A stretch of 64,000 nt of DNA, from assembly GCA_029569255.1 (NCBI GenBank), contig JAKQUO010000008.1:341881-405880 (forward strand), in the 5' to 3' direction. The notes beneath the pieces were generated by a model. That model worked only from the letters and a program-made list of their open reading frames with translations, had not been told where the DNA came from and ran no database searches. The DNA comes from Acidobacteriota bacterium. GTDB lineage: Bacteria > Acidobacteriota > Aminicenantia > Aminicenantales > Saccharicenantaceae. The position numbers and the translations under genes were made by a program. This document shows positions 43,079 to 52,974 of the stretch, piece by piece; position 1 is the first letter of the stretch; each line of letters begins with the position of its first letter.

Positions 43079-44401
43079 CTATTTCAGGCCGCCGAGGAGC
43101 TTCTGGAACGAGGAGCTTTTCATCATCTTGCGCAGCTCCTGGAACTGCCTGACGAGCTGATTGACCTCGTGGACTGGCCGGCCCGAGCCCCGGGCGATGC
43201 GGGCCCGGCGGCGGCCGTCGAGGATCTTGGGGTCGGCCCGCTCGGCCGGGGTCATGGAATCGATGATGGCCTCGAAACGGGCCACCCGCGACTCGTCGAT
43301 CCGGGCCTCGGCCAGGGCCTTGAAGGGCCCGACCTGGGGGAGGTGTCCGGCGAGGTCGGAGAGCGGGCCCATCCTCTTCATCTGGCGGATCTGCTTCTTG
43401 AAATCGTCCAGGGTGAACTCCCGCTTGCGCAGCTTCCGGGCCATCTCCCCGGCCTCGGAGGCCTCGGCCTCGTCCTGGGCCTTCTCGATGAGCGACAGGA
43501 TGTCGCCCAGGCCCAGGATGCGGGAGGCCATCCGCTCGGGGCGGAAGACCTCGAGCCTGTCGGGCTTCTCGCCGACCCCGATGAACTTGATCGGCCGCCC
43601 GGTCGCCGAGACGATGGACAGGGCCGCGCCGCCGCGGGCGTCGCCGTCGAGCTTGGTCAGGACGACCGCGGTGAGGCCGATCCGCTCCTCGAAGGCCTGG
43701 GCGCTGCGCACGGCGTCCTGGCCGGTCATGGCGTCCCCGACGTAGATCGTCTCGATGGGCCTCAAGGCGTCGCGGACGGCGCGGAGCTCCTCCATGAGCT
43801 CGTCGTCGACGTGGAGGCGGCCGGCGGTGTCGACGATGAGCGGGTCGAAGCCCCGGTTGGCCGCGTAGGCCCGAAGCTCCTCGAGGGCCCTCCCGGGCTC
43901 CGCCGCCCGGGCCGGGGTCGCCTCGTAGAACGGGACGTCCAGCGACCGGGCGATCGTCGCCAGCTGGTCCTGGGCGGCCGGGCGCTTCAGGTCGAACGAG
44001 GCGAGCAGGGGGTGGCGGCCCGCCCCGGCCGCCCAACGGGCCAGCTTGCCGCAGGTCGTCGTCTTGCCGCTCCCCTGGAGGCCGACGAGCATGAAGACCG
44101 AGGGGGGTCTGCCGGCGAACTGCAGGGACTTATGGGCGCCGCCGAGCATCCCGGTGAGCTCCTCGTGGACGATCTTGATGACCTGCTGGGCCGGGTTCAG
44201 GCCCCGGAGGACCTCCTCGCCCAGGGCCTTGGCCCGGATCCGGGCCTCGAAGTCCTTGACCACCTTGTAGTTGACGTCGGCCTCGAGGAGGGCCAGGCGC
44301 ATCATCCTGAGGGCCTCGGCCATGTTCTTCTCGGTGACCGCAACCTCGCCCCGGAGGAACTTGACCACCTTCCCGAGGCGTCCGGAGAGCTGTTCGAACA
44401 T
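43079..44401 (-). CDS. ffh: Signal recognition particle protein
   Basis: SRP54 GTPase of 440 residues that targets nascent membrane proteins with 4.5S RNA. N domain, then G1 LQGSGKTTTCGKLA, G3 VDTAGRLHVDD and TKLDGDARGG, then the Met-rich M domain (QIRQMKRMGPLSDLAGHLP; RGSGRPVHEVNQL). No 4.5S RNA was recognised in the window. Confidence 0.97.
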   Translation of the reverse strand: MFEQLSGRLGKVVKFLRGEVAVTEKNMAEALRMMRLALLEADVNYKVVKDFEARIRAKALGEEVLRGLNPAQQVIKIVHEELTGMLGGAHKSLQFAGRPPSVFMLVGLQGSGKTTTCGKLARWAAGAGRHPLLASFDLKRPAAQDQLATIARSLDVPFYEATPARAAEPGRALEELRAYAANRGFDPLIVDTAGRLHVDDELMEELRAVRDALRPIETIYVGDAMTGQDAVRSAQAFEERIGLTAVVLTKLDGDARGGAALSIVSATGRPIKFIGVGEKPDRLEVFRPERMASRILGLGDILSLIEKAQDEAEASEAGEMARKLRKREFTLDDFKKQIRQMKRMGPLSDLAGHLPQVGPFKALAEARIDESRVARFEAIIDSMTPAERADPKILDGRRRARIARGSGRPVHEVNQLVRQFQELRKMMKSSSFQKLLGGLK

Positions 44402-44421
44402 CGCTTCGCGTCCCTCGGGCC

Positions 44422-44450
44422 ATCATAAGGGAACCCCCCAGGGCCGTCAA
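44422..44450 (-). promoter_or_regulatory. Promoter of ffh
   Basis: On the minus strand TTGACG (44445-44450), 17-base spacer, TATGAT (44422-44427), about 14 bases of leader before ATG 44401. Confidence 0.75.
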
Positions 44451-44485
44451 ATAGGAAGGCCCCTGGACCCTCCTCGCGGCCGAAT

Positions 44486-44513
44486 GGGGACATGTACCTC
44501 CGGTACGTGTCCC
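44486..44513. repeat. Short palindromic element, family B copy 2
   Basis: GGGACATGTACC TCC GGTACGTGTCCC; 12-base arms around a three-base loop, with the same T/C wobble position as copy 1 (35216-35249). It lies in the 301-base divergent spacer between the ffh and accB promoters. I saw nothing else of note in that spacer. Confidence 0.75.
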
Positions 44514-44642
44514 GTGCCCGCTCAGCCCTCCCGCGGCCTCCTCTGGGAACACCCCTGCGCGGGGCGGATTCCCTGACTTCTTGGCGTCGGGGGTCATACG
44601 GGGAAAAAGGCCCGGGGAAGGGGGGCCCTCCGCGGGTCCGGC

Positions 44643-44672
44643 TTGACAAGAGGGGGGGGATGCCGATAAGGT
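44643..44672 (+). promoter_or_regulatory. Promoter of accB-accC
   Basis: TTGACA (44643-44648), 18-base spacer, TAAGGT (44667-44672). A GAGGTGG ribosome site is about ten bases before ATG 44703. Confidence 0.6.
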
Positions 44673-44702
44673 AGGGGGCACCGACGCGAGGTGGAAAAGG
44701 GC

Positions 44703-45230
<528 letters not shown>

Positions 45231-45235
45231 GGCCG

Positions 45236-46594
45236 ATGATCCAGAAGCTCCTGGTCGCCAACCGCGGGGAGATCGCCCTCCGCATCATCCGGTCCTGCCG
45301 CGAGCTCGGCATCAAGAGCGTGGCCGTCTACAGCGAGGCCGACCGGCAGTCGCTCCACGCCCTCCTCGCCGACGAAAGGATCTGCATCGGGCCGGCCAAG
45401 GCCTCCGAGAGCTACCTCAACGTGGCCAATATCCTCAGCGCCGTCGAGATCAGCGGCGCCGACGCCGTCCACCCCGGCTACGGGTTCCTGGCCGAGAACG
45501 CCAAGTTCGCCGAGATCTGCAAGACCCAAGGCCTGACCTTCGTCGGCCCGCCTCCGGACATCATCCGGCTCATGGGCGACAAGAACAAGGCCCGTCAGAC
45601 CATGAGGAAGGCCGGCCTGCCCGTCCTGCCGGGCAGCGACACGACCATCGACGACCTCAACGTGGCCAAGAGAACGGCGGCGAAGATCGGCTACCCGGTC
45701 ATCATCAAGGCCGCGGCCGGCGGCGGCGGGAAGGGCATGCGGATCTGCCGCTCGGCCTCCCAGCTCGAGGACCAGTTCCCCATCGCCCAGGGCGAGGCCA
45801 AGGCCGCCTTCAGCGATTCGTCGCTCTACATCGAGAAGTACGTCAGCGGGGCGCGCCACATCGAGATCCAGGTCATCGGCGACCGGATGGGCAAGGTCAC
45901 GGCGTTCGGCGAGCGGGAGTGCTCGGTCCAGCGCCGCTACCAGAAGCTCATCGAGGAGACGCCGTCCCCGTTCATCGACTGGAAGACCCGGCGGCGGATG
46001 ATCAAGGAGGTCGAGGACGCCGCCTCCAAGGTCGGCTACCGGAGCCTGGGCACGTTCGAGTTCCTGGTCGACGAGAACCGCAAGTTCTACTTCATGGAGG
46101 CCAACGCCCGGGTCCAGGTCGAGCATCCGATCACGGAGATGGTCTACGGCATCAACCTCATCAAGGCCCAGATCCGGATCGCCGCCGGGGAGAAGTACGC
46201 CCCGCCCTACGCCCTGGAGATGCGCGGCCACGCCATCGAGTGCCGGATCAACGCCGAGGACCCGAAGACGTTCGCCCCGTCGCCGGGCAAGATCGACTTC
46301 CTCGTCCTCCCGGGCGGCGAGGGCATCCGCGTCGATTCGGCCGCCTACGGCGGCTGGGTCGTGCCCCCGGACTACGATTCGCTCGTGGCCAAGATCATCG
46401 CCTACGCCCCGAGCCGGGAGCTGGCCATCCACAAGATGCGGGCGGCCCTGGAGACGACGACGGTCGTCGGCATCAAGACCAACATCCCGCTGCACCTCGA
46501 GATCCTGTCCAATACGGACTTCCAGGCCGGGCGCTACACGACCCAGTTCATGGACGAGCACCTGGCCGCCAAGTCGAACGGCGAGGCGGCCTGA
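45236..46594 (+). CDS. accC: Biotin carboxylase of acetyl-CoA carboxylase
   Basis: ATP-grasp enzyme of 452 residues that carboxylates biotin on AccB using bicarbonate. [29 protein letters not shown] (ATP loop), [11 protein letters not shown] and [16 protein letters not shown] are hallmarks. Carboxyltransferase subunits are not in the window. Confidence 0.97.
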   Translation: MIQKLLVANRGEIALRIIRSCRELGIKSVAVYSEADRQSLHALLADERICIGPAKASESYLNVANILSAVEISGADAVHPGYGFLAENAKFAEICKTQGLTFVGPPPDIIRLMGDKNKARQTMRKAGLPVLPGSDTTIDDLNVAKRTAAKIGYPVIIKAAAGGGGKGMRICRSASQLEDQFPIAQGEAKAAFSDSSLYIEKYVSGARHIEIQVIGDRMGKVTAFGERECSVQRRYQKLIEETPSPFIDWKTRRRMIKEVEDAASKVGYRSLGTFEFLVDENRKFYFMEANARVQVEHPITEMVYGINLIKAQIRIAAGEKYAPPYALEMRGHAIECRINAEDPKTFAPSPGKIDFLVLPGGEGIRVDSAAYGGWVVPPDYDSLVAKIIAYAPSRELAIHKMRAALETTTVVGIKTNIPLHLEILSNTDFQAGRYTTQFMDEHLAAKSNGEAA

Positions 46595-46606
46595 GGGCGG
46601 GCCCGC

Positions 46607-47131
46607 TCAGAGCGGGCGCCGCACGACGAGGACCTCGAACTCCCCCCCGTTGTCCGAGAGGACGTTCTCGTTGACGCCGAGATAGAGCCGGCCCCTGAAG
46701 GGGACGGCGGCCCGGCCCGCCGCCCCGATCGGGAAGAGGACGAAGATCTCGTCGCGGACCTCCCGGCCGGAGCCCTCGTCGACGCGGCTGGCCACGAGCT
46801 GGGCGATCCGCCCGATGAGGGCGCCGAGGTTGGCGACGGGGACGGGCTGCTCGACGGTGACCAGGTCGAGCCCCTCCGGCCCGCAGACCGCGCCGGGGTT
46901 GCCCTTCTGGAGGACGATCTCGCCCGAGGCGGCGAAGAGGAGCTCCTCGCCCGGGCCGACGTCGATCCCGGTGTCCAGCCAGCCGCCCGCGGCCGGGACG
47001 ACGAGCTTCTTCTCCAGCGGCGCGGCCGGGGCCACAGGCGCGACGGCCTGGGCCGGCGCCCGGGCTGGGACGACCGCGGCCAGGCCGAGGGCCGCGGCGG
47101 CGAGAGCCGTCCGGCGCCGGAGGTCAGCCAT
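46607..47131 (-). CDS. Secreted LecA/PA-IL-like galactose-binding-fold protein
   Basis: Protein of 174 residues with a signal peptide (to about APAQA). WLDTGIDVGPGEELLFAASG, GALIGRIAQL and YLGVNENVLSDNGGEFEVLV match the strand order of PA-IL (LecA)-like lectin domains, including the Asn/Asp end loop that holds Ca2+ and sugar. Located directly after and overlapping an inositol-phosphatase gene. Ligand unknown. Confidence 0.55.
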   Translation of the reverse strand: MADLRRRTALAAAALGLAAVVPARAPAQAVAPVAPAAPLEKKLVVPAAGGWLDTGIDVGPGEELLFAASGEIVLQKGNPGAVCGPEGLDLVTVEQPVPVANLGALIGRIAQLVASRVDEGSGREVRDEIFVLFPIGAAGRAAVPFRGRLYLGVNENVLSDNGGEFEVLVVRRPL

Positions 47132-47939
47132 GGGCCCCTCCCGGCCCGGCGTCGAGCGCCAGGACCTCCAGCATGGCGGCGTGGAGGAGGCCGTTCGTGG
47201 CCACGACCCCGGGCGCGTCCAGGCCGAACGCGCCGCCGTCGAGCCGGCTCACCCGGCCGCCCGCTTCGGCGACGAGCAGGGCCCCGGCGGCCATGTCCCA
47301 GGGCTTGAGCCTGATCTCCCAGAAGCCGTCGAAACGGCCGCAGGCCACGTAGGCGAGGTCGATGGCCGCCGAGCCGCAGCGGCGGACGGCCTGGGCCCGG
47401 AGGATGAACCGCCCCCAGTGGCCGAGGTTGTTGTCGGCGCGGGCCCTCAGGTCGTAGGGGAAGCCCGTCGCCAGCAGGCTCCGGCCGAGCTCGGCGGTCG
47501 CCGAGACGCGGACCGGGACGCCGTTGAGGCGGGCTCCCCGGCCGGCCTCGGCCCGGAACATCTCGTCCCGCATCGGGTCGAAGACCCAGCCCAGGACGGT
47601 CCGGCCCGCGCACTCGAGGGCCGCGGAGACGCTGAAGACGGGAAAGGCGTGGGCGTAGTTGGTCGTGCCGTCGAGGGGATCGATGATCCAGCGGCAGTCG
47701 GAGCTCCCCGGCCGCTCCAGCCCCTCCTCGGCCAGGAAGCCGTGGCCGGGGAAGGCCGCCGACAGCCGGCCGACGACGATCTCCTGGGCGCCCAGGTCGA
47801 ACGGGGTGACCAGGTCGACTTCTCCCTTGTAGGAGGCCTCGGCCGCCCGGCCCAGGTTGGCCCGGAGGTACAGGCCCGCCTCGCGGACGGCGGCCTCGCC
47901 GACCCGGGAGAATTCGTCGTACGGGCTCATCAGGCTCAT
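47124..47939 (-). CDS. Inositol monophosphatase family protein
   Basis: Mg2+-dependent phosphatase of 271 residues. IIDPLDGTTNYAHAFPVFSVS is motif A, and KPWDMAAGALLVAEAGG motif B; GFLAEEGLE carries the metal-ligand Glu. Substrates may be inositol phosphate, NADP or PAP. The longer frame from 47960 begins inside a palindromic repeat (47949-48040), so I use 47939; 47930 is also possible. Confidence 0.9.
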   Translation of the reverse strand: MSLMSPYDEFSRVGEAAVREAGLYLRANLGRAAEASYKGEVDLVTPFDLGAQEIVVGRLSAAFPGHGFLAEEGLERPGSSDCRWIIDPLDGTTNYAHAFPVFSVSAALECAGRTVLGWVFDPMRDEMFRAEAGRGARLNGVPVRVSATAELGRSLLATGFPYDLRARADNNLGHWGRFILRAQAVRRCGSAAIDLAYVACGRFDGFWEIRLKPWDMAAGALLVAEAGGRVSRLDGGAFGLDAPGVVATNGLLHAAMLEVLALDAGPGGAHG

Positions 47940-47948
47940 CTTAGCAGA

Positions 47949-48040
47949 AGACGGGGTCAAACCTTTAATTTTTTAATTTTTCCGGGCCCGATGCGTCGCT
48001 CCTTCCGAAAAATTAAAAAATTAAAGGTTTGACCCCGTCT
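47949..48040. repeat. Long AT-cored palindromic element, family A copy 2
   Basis: Inverted repeat of 92 bases; arms of about 34 bases beginning AGACGGGGTCAAACCTTTAA and ending with its complement, around a GC-rich loop. It matches copy 1 (7097-7179) arm for arm. It lies between the divergent inositol-phosphatase and MacA-like genes, so here it cannot be a terminator for both; it separates or insulates two promoters. Confidence 0.85.
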
Positions 48041-48087
48041 GGACCCCCGGCCGGCTGGCCAAAACCGAAGCCTCGGTAAATCCGTAG

Positions 48088-48093
48088 TATAAT
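48088..48093 (+). promoter_or_regulatory. -10 box of the MacA-like operon
   Basis: TATAAT, about 40 bases before ATG 48135; the -35 region is weak, so activator dependence is possible. Confidence 0.45.
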
Positions 48094-48134
48094 GGGCAGA
48101 TAGCGTCCGTTCACATCCCGAAAGGCAGACAGCC

Positions 48135-49376
48135 ATGACCGGAAAGACGAGCTTCTTCAAGCGACGTAAAAAGGCGCTCCTCATCATCGGCGCCCTCGCC
48201 GTCCTGGGCCTCATCGTCGCCGGGAACCTGCAGTCGCGGCGCGAGAAAGCGGTCAAGGTGACCGTCGACAAGGCCAAGAGGCAGGACCTGACCTCGATCA
48301 TCTCCGCGTCCGGCGAGGTCAAGCCCAAGAAGAACATCAACATCAGCGCCCAGGTCCCGGGCCGGATCGTCAAGATCGGCGTCGTCGAGGGGCAGGAGGT
48401 CAAGGCCGGCGATTTCCTCCTCAGCCTCGACTCGGCCCAGTACGAAGCCAACGCCGACCGCGACCGGAACTACATCCGGGCCGCCAACGCCGATCTCATC
48501 CAGGCCGAGGCCCGGCTGGGGCGGGACAAGGCCTCCTTGGACCGCCAGCAGAAGCTCTACGCCGACGAGCTCATCTCCGAGGACCAGCTCGAGGCGGCCC
48601 AGGCCCAGTACGCCGTCACGAGCGCCCAGGTCAACGCCATCCGCTTCCAGATCAAGCAGGCCGAGGCCTCCCTCAAGAGCACGCTGGACAACCTGGCCAA
48701 GACGACCTACGGCTCCCCCATCGACGGCGTCATCACCAGCCTCCGCGTCGAGGAGGGCGAGGTGGCCATCATCGGGACGATGAACAACCCCGGGACGGTC
48801 CTGCTGACCATCGCCGACCTCTCGGTCATGGAGGTCGAGGTCGAGGTCGACGAGACCGACGTCGTCGGCGTCGCCCTGGGCCAGGCGGCCCGGGTGCGCG
48901 TCGACGCCTTCCCCGACAAGACCTTCGACGGCCGGGTCACCGAGATCGGCAGCTCGGCCCTGCAGCGGGCCGCGTCCGGCGTCTCGACCCGGGAATCCAA
49001 GGACTTCAAGGTCGTCGTCACTCTGGAGAACCCGTCCGAGCGGCTGAAGCCCGGCCTGTCGGCCTCGGCCGACATCGTCGTCGCCGAAAAGGCCCAGGCC
49101 CTGGCCGTGCCCATCTCCGCCCTCGTCCTGCGGGACAAGCCCGGGGCCGCCGCCCTCGCCGCGGCCAAGGAGGAGGAGGGCGTCTACGTCGTCGAGGCCG
49201 GCCGGGCCAAGTTCGCCCCGGTCGTCAAGGGCATCGCGGGCGGAATGATGATCGAGATCGCCTCGGGGCTCGCGGAGGGCCAGGAGCTCATCACGGGGCC
49301 GTACGCCTCGCTGCGCGACCTCAAGGACGGCGTTCTCGTCAAGCCGGAGACGAAGACGGAGGCCCCGGCCAGATGA
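48135..49376 (+). CDS. Periplasmic adaptor of a MacA/HlyD-type efflux system
   Basis: Membrane-fusion protein of 413 residues: N-terminal anchor helix ([17 protein letters not shown]), lipoyl halves around a coiled coil ([24 protein letters not shown]), beta-barrel domain ([18 protein letters not shown]) and membrane-proximal domain ([12 protein letters not shown]). Four-base overlap with an ABC ATPase gene. The normal third partner, a MacB/FtsX permease, is missing here. Confidence 0.88.
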   Translation: MTGKTSFFKRRKKALLIIGALAVLGLIVAGNLQSRREKAVKVTVDKAKRQDLTSIISASGEVKPKKNINISAQVPGRIVKIGVVEGQEVKAGDFLLSLDSAQYEANADRDRNYIRAANADLIQAEARLGRDKASLDRQQKLYADELISEDQLEAAQAQYAVTSAQVNAIRFQIKQAEASLKSTLDNLAKTTYGSPIDGVITSLRVEEGEVAIIGTMNNPGTVLLTIADLSVMEVEVEVDETDVVGVALGQAARVRVDAFPDKTFDGRVTEIGSSALQRAASGVSTRESKDFKVVVTLENPSERLKPGLSASADIVVAEKAQALAVPISALVLRDKPGAAALAAAKEEEGVYVVEAGRAKFAPVVKGIAGGMMIEIASGLAEGQELITGPYASLRDLKDGVLVKPETKTEAPAR

Positions 49377-50074
49377 GCGGCCCCGAGCCCGTCGTCATCG
49401 CCGCCGAGGGCCTGACCAAGGTCTACAAGCTCGACGAGCAGGAGGTCGCCGCCCTCCGCGGCGTGTCCCTGACCGTCGAGCGGAACGAGTTCGTGGCCAT
49501 CATGGGCCCGTCGGGGTCGGGCAAGTCGACCCTGATGAACCTCATCGGCTGCCTCGACACGCCGACCTCGGGCGAGTACCGGCTCAACGGCAGGCTGGTC
49601 AGCGCCATGTCCGAGGACGAGCTGGCCTACATCCGCAACCGCGAGATCGGCTTCGTCTTCCAGGTCTTCAACCTTCTCGCCCGGGCCACGGCCTTCCACA
49701 ACGTCGAGCTGCCCCTCGTCTACGCCGGGACGAAGAAGGCCGAGCGCAAGGACAGGGCCCGCCGGGCCCTCGAACGCGTCGAGATGACGGCCCGGATGAG
49801 CCACCGGCCCTCCGAGCTCTCGGGCGGCGAGCGCCAGCGCGTGGCCATCGCCCGGGCCCTGGTCAACGAGCCCTCCCTCCTCCTGGCCGACGAGCCGACC
49901 GGGAACCTCGACAGCCGGACGGGCCGGGAGATCCTCGGCCTGTTCCACCGCCTCCACGAGCAGGGCCACGCCATCATCATCGTCACCCACGACCGCGAGG
50001 TCGCCGGCCAGGCCCAGCGCGTCATCCACATCCGCGACGGCCGGATCGAGCGCGACGAGCGGACAGGAGCCTAG
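49373..50074 (+). CDS. ABC transporter ATP-binding protein (MacB/LolD-type)
   Basis: ATPase of 233 residues. Walker [11 protein letters not shown]-loop VFQVFNLL, signature [15 protein letters not shown], Walker [14 protein letters not shown]-loop THD. The VFQ..NL and PTGNLD patterns are those of the LolD/MacB group that works with FtsX-type permeases. None follows; the next gene encodes a Yip1-like membrane protein. Confidence 0.92.
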   Translation: MSGPEPVVIAAEGLTKVYKLDEQEVAALRGVSLTVERNEFVAIMGPSGSGKSTLMNLIGCLDTPTSGEYRLNGRLVSAMSEDELAYIRNREIGFVFQVFNLLARATAFHNVELPLVYAGTKKAERKDRARRALERVEMTARMSHRPSELSGGERQRVAIARALVNEPSLLLADEPTGNLDSRTGREILGLFHRLHEQGHAIIIVTHDREVAGQAQRVIHIRDGRIERDERTGA

Positions 50075-50077
50075 CCC

Positions 50078-50785
50078 ATGAGCTTTTTCGAGCGCCTCCA
50101 AGGGGTTTTTCTCGGGCCCGAGCGCACGTTCGGCGCGCTGGCGGCCAAGCCGGTCTGGATCGACGCGGCGGTCGTCGTCCTCGCCTCCCTCATCGCCTTC
50201 AATCTCGTCGTCGCCCCTTACTCCCAGCAGGACAACCTCCGGCTGATGAAGGACAACGCCGCCCTCAAGGACCGCATGGGCGAGGAGGCCTACGCCAAGC
50301 TGATCGGGCAGGCGGAGGACATGTCGGCGTCCTCCCGCGCCATCCGGGTCCTCGTCTCGACGCCGCTGCTCTTCCTGGCCGCTCTGTTCCTCCAAAGCCT
50401 GCTCCTGCTCGTCTTGGGGCGGCTCCTCTCGATTCACGGGACCTACGTCCAGGTCCTGTCCGCCCTCGTCCACGCCAGCTTCATCGACAAGCTCCTGGGC
50501 AACGGCGTCCGCCTGGCCCTGGTCCTGGCCAGGAAGTCGGTCCTGCAGACCTCGACCGGGCTGGCCCTCCTCTTTCCGCGGCTCGAGGTCACCTCGACGG
50601 CCTACGTCGTCCTGTCCCAGGCCGATCTCTTCCAGCTCTGGATGTTCGGCGTCCTGGCCCTCGGCCTGGCCGCCATCTTCCGGATCGGCTTCAGGAAGGC
50701 CCTGGCCCTGTCCTACGGGATGTGGCTGCTCAAGGCCCTGGCCAACATCGGGATCGGGCTCATCGGCATGAGCTTCCTGCGCTAG
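50078..50785 (+). CDS. Yip1-like polytopic membrane protein
   Basis: Protein of 235 residues with about five membrane helices. SFFERLQGVFLGPERTFGALAAKP is the typical N terminus of the bacterial YIP1 family, followed by FLQSLLLLVLGRLL and HASFIDKLLGNGVR. Four bases after the ABC ATPase gene, so likely cotranscribed, though it lacks FtsX signature features. Confidence 0.7.
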   Translation: MSFFERLQGVFLGPERTFGALAAKPVWIDAAVVVLASLIAFNLVVAPYSQQDNLRLMKDNAALKDRMGEEAYAKLIGQAEDMSASSRAIRVLVSTPLLFLAALFLQSLLLLVLGRLLSIHGTYVQVLSALVHASFIDKLLGNGVRLALVLARKSVLQTSTGLALLFPRLEVTSTAYVVLSQADLFQLWMFGVLALGLAAIFRIGFRKALALSYGMWLLKALANIGIGLIGMSFLR

Positions 50786-50830
50786 CGGACGTCCCGGGCC
50801 CGGCGGCGCGAGGCCCGGGCCTTCCGGCGA

Positions 50831-50859
50831 TTGACTTCACCCCACGGGCCCTATACATT
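50831..50859 (+). promoter_or_regulatory. Promoter of the DUF4388 gene (leaderless)
   Basis: TTGACT (50831-50836), 17-base spacer, TACATT (50854-50859); the expected start of transcription coincides with the A of ATG 50866. Confidence 0.55.
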
Positions 50860-50865
50860 AACGAC

Positions 50866-51972
50866 ATGGACGATTGGTTCGCCTCGGAGGAGTTCTCCCG
50901 CGTCCCGTTCGTCCGGGTCCTGGCGGAGATCTGGCGGCAGGGGCTGAGCGGCTCGCTCTACGTCAAGGCCGGCGGCGGCCCGAAATGCCTGTCCTTCGAG
51001 CGCGGAGCGCTCGTCCTCGACTCCGTCTCCTTCGAGGAGAAGGACTTCCTGCGCTACCTCCTGACCTCGGGCGCGGCCGACCTCATGAGCCTGAACCGCG
51101 TCGAGGAGCGGGCCGAGAAGGCCGACGGCTCGACCCTCCGCGCCCTCGTCGAGGCCGCGGTCCTCCCGCCCGAGCGCCTGTTCGACCTCCTCGAGGCCTT
51201 CGCCCGCGACGAGGTCCTGGCGCTCATCCCGGACGGAGGGGCCGAGCGGGAGTTCCACACCCGCAGCGGCCCGCCGGCCCGGGTCTACGTGGGCGGGATC
51301 GACATCCCCGGCCTGATCCTCGAGGGCGTCCGCGGGCTCGCGGACGACGGCCTGCCGGCCGAGGCCCTCCCGGCCGCGGGCGAGATCCTGCGCCGCCTGC
51401 CGACGTCCTCGGCCGGCGCGTTCGGGCTCTCGCGCGCCGAGCGCTACGTCCTCAGCCTCCTCGAACCGCCCAAGAGCCTGGCCGAGGTCTGCGCCTCGAG
51501 CGACATCGGCGAGCCCGCCGCCCGGCGGGCCCTCCTGGCGCTCGTCCTCCTCGGCCTGGCCGGGCCGGCCGGCCCGAAGCCGAAGACGGCCAAGTTCGGG
51601 GCCGAGCTCCCGCCCGCCGCCATGGACCGCCTGCTCGGCCTTTTCAACGCCAAGTGCGCCTTCATCTTCAAGCACATCTCGAAGGAGGTCGGGCCGGTCG
51701 CCCTGCCGCTCGTGGGCAAGGCCTTCGACGAGGTCCGCGGCCGCCTCGACCCCGCCCTGCAGGCCGCCGAGCTCAAGCCGGACGGCCGCTTCGAGCTCAA
51801 GACCCCCCTCAAGGTGAGCGCCAATATCGCCGGCGACGAGAGCCGCCGGAGCCTGCTCCGAAGCATGGACGAGGTCCTGGCCGCCGAGGTCCTGGTCGTC
51901 AAGCGGACCCTCGGGCCGGAGCACGAGTCCGCCCTCGTCCGGAGCCTGGAGAAGGTCGGGGAGGCCCCGTGA
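50866..51972 (+). CDS. DUF4388-type (PATAN-like) signalling protein
   Basis: Protein of 368 residues. FVRVLAEIWRQGLSGSLYVKAGG, LSFERGALVLDSVSFEEKDFL and LMSLNRV match the DUF4388 domain, known in signalling proteins of Myxococcota and Acidobacteriota. The C-terminal half (about 160-368) has a helix-rich region resembling a winged helix (LLEPPKSLAEVCASSDIGEPAAR). No enzyme motif. The stop overlaps a tiny membrane-protein frame (GTGA). Confidence 0.65.
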   Translation: MDDWFASEEFSRVPFVRVLAEIWRQGLSGSLYVKAGGGPKCLSFERGALVLDSVSFEEKDFLRYLLTSGAADLMSLNRVEERAEKADGSTLRALVEAAVLPPERLFDLLEAFARDEVLALIPDGGAEREFHTRSGPPARVYVGGIDIPGLILEGVRGLADDGLPAEALPAAGEILRRLPTSSAGAFGLSRAERYVLSLLEPPKSLAEVCASSDIGEPAARRALLALVLLGLAGPAGPKPKTAKFGAELPPAAMDRLLGLFNAKCAFIFKHISKEVGPVALPLVGKAFDEVRGRLDPALQAAELKPDGRFELKTPLKVSANIAGDESRRSLLRSMDEVLAAEVLVVKRTLGPEHESALVRSLEKVGEAP

Positions 51973-52049
51973 AGCGGCGCCAGCTGCTCGCCCTCCTCGT
52001 CCTCGCGACGCTCCTCGTCATCGGGATCCTGATCCGCCTTGGAAGCTGA
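51969..52049 (+). CDS. Small single-pass membrane protein (26 residues)
   Basis: GTG start overlaps the upstream stop (GTGA); product is VKRRQ, then an uninterrupted hydrophobic helix LLALLVLATLLVIGIL and IRLGS. A basic N terminus and no periplasmic domain. It overlaps the TTG start of miaA. The hydrophobicity and coupling support translation, but no homologue is recognised; it could be chance. Confidence 0.45.
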   Translation: MKRRQLLALLVLATLLVIGILIRLGS

Positions 52050-52962
52050 AGCCCCCGCCCTGGTCATCGTCCTCGGCCCGACCGCCGTCGGCAAGAGCCG
52101 GGCCGCCGTCGAGCTGGCCCTGCGCCTCGGCGGCGAGGTCGTGAGCGGCGACTCGATCCAGGTCTACCGCGGCTTCGACATCGGCACGGACAAGCCGTCC
52201 CTCGAGGCCCGGCGCGGCGTCCCCCACCATCTCATCGACATCGCCGGCCCCGAGGTCCAGTTCACGGCGGCCGATTTCGTCCGCGAGGCGCTGGCCGCCG
52301 CCGGCGGCATCGCCGCCCGGGGGCGCCTGCCGATCGTCGCCGGCGGCACCGGGCTCTACATCAAGGCCCTCTGCGACGGCCTCTTCCCCGGCCCCGGCCG
52401 GGACCCGGTCCTCCGGGCGGCCCTCGAGGCCGAGGCGAAGGAGCTCGGGCTCGAGACGCTCTTCCGCCGGCTCGAGGCCGTCGACCCCGAATACGCCCGC
52501 AAGGTCCGCGGCCGCGACCGGGTCCGCATCATCCGCGCCCTCGAGGTCCACGCCGCCACGGGCCGGCCCATCTCGGAGCACTTCCGGGCCACGGAATCCC
52601 CGGTCAAGGGCCGCACGGTCGTCCGCATCGGGCTCCGGCTCGAGAAGGACGAGCTCGCCCGGCGCATCGACGCCCGGGTCGACCGGATGTTCGCCCTCGG
52701 CCTCGTCGACGAGGTCCGGGCGCTCCTCGACCGGGGCGTTCCCGCGACGGCTCCGCCCTTCCGGGCCCTGGGCTACAGCCACGTCCTGAGGCTTCTCCGG
52801 GGCGAGACGGGCCTCGACGAGGCCGTCGCCTTGACCAAGGCCGACACCCGCCGCTACGCCAAGCGTCAGATGACCTGGTTCCGCAAGATGGCCGGCGTCG
52901 TCTGGTTCCCGCCGGACGACGCCGCCGCCCTTGAGGAACACGTCCGAAACCGATTAAAATAG
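52039..52962 (+). CDS. miaA: tRNA dimethylallyltransferase
   Basis: Enzyme of 307 residues adding dimethylallyl to A37 of tRNAs reading UNN codons. P-loop GPTAVGKSRAAVE, SGDSIQVYRGFDIGTDKP, GGTGLYIKAL and KRQMTWFRK are diagnostic. Start is TTG 52039; no closer ATG keeps the P-loop. Linked to hflX, as in many genomes. Confidence 0.95.
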   Translation: MEAEAPALVIVLGPTAVGKSRAAVELALRLGGEVVSGDSIQVYRGFDIGTDKPSLEARRGVPHHLIDIAGPEVQFTAADFVREALAAAGGIAARGRLPIVAGGTGLYIKALCDGLFPGPGRDPVLRAALEAEAKELGLETLFRRLEAVDPEYARKVRGRDRVRIIRALEVHAATGRPISEHFRATESPVKGRTVVRIGLRLEKDELARRIDARVDRMFALGLVDEVRALLDRGVPATAPPFRALGYSHVLRLLRGETGLDEAVALTKADTRRYAKRQMTWFRKMAGVVWFPPDDAAALEEHVRNRLK

Positions 52963-52974
52963 GCGGGGATATCC

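Noticed and set aside
43002..44036. Alternative minus-strand frame within ffh
   Set aside because: Out-of-frame shadow of SRP54 without family motifs.
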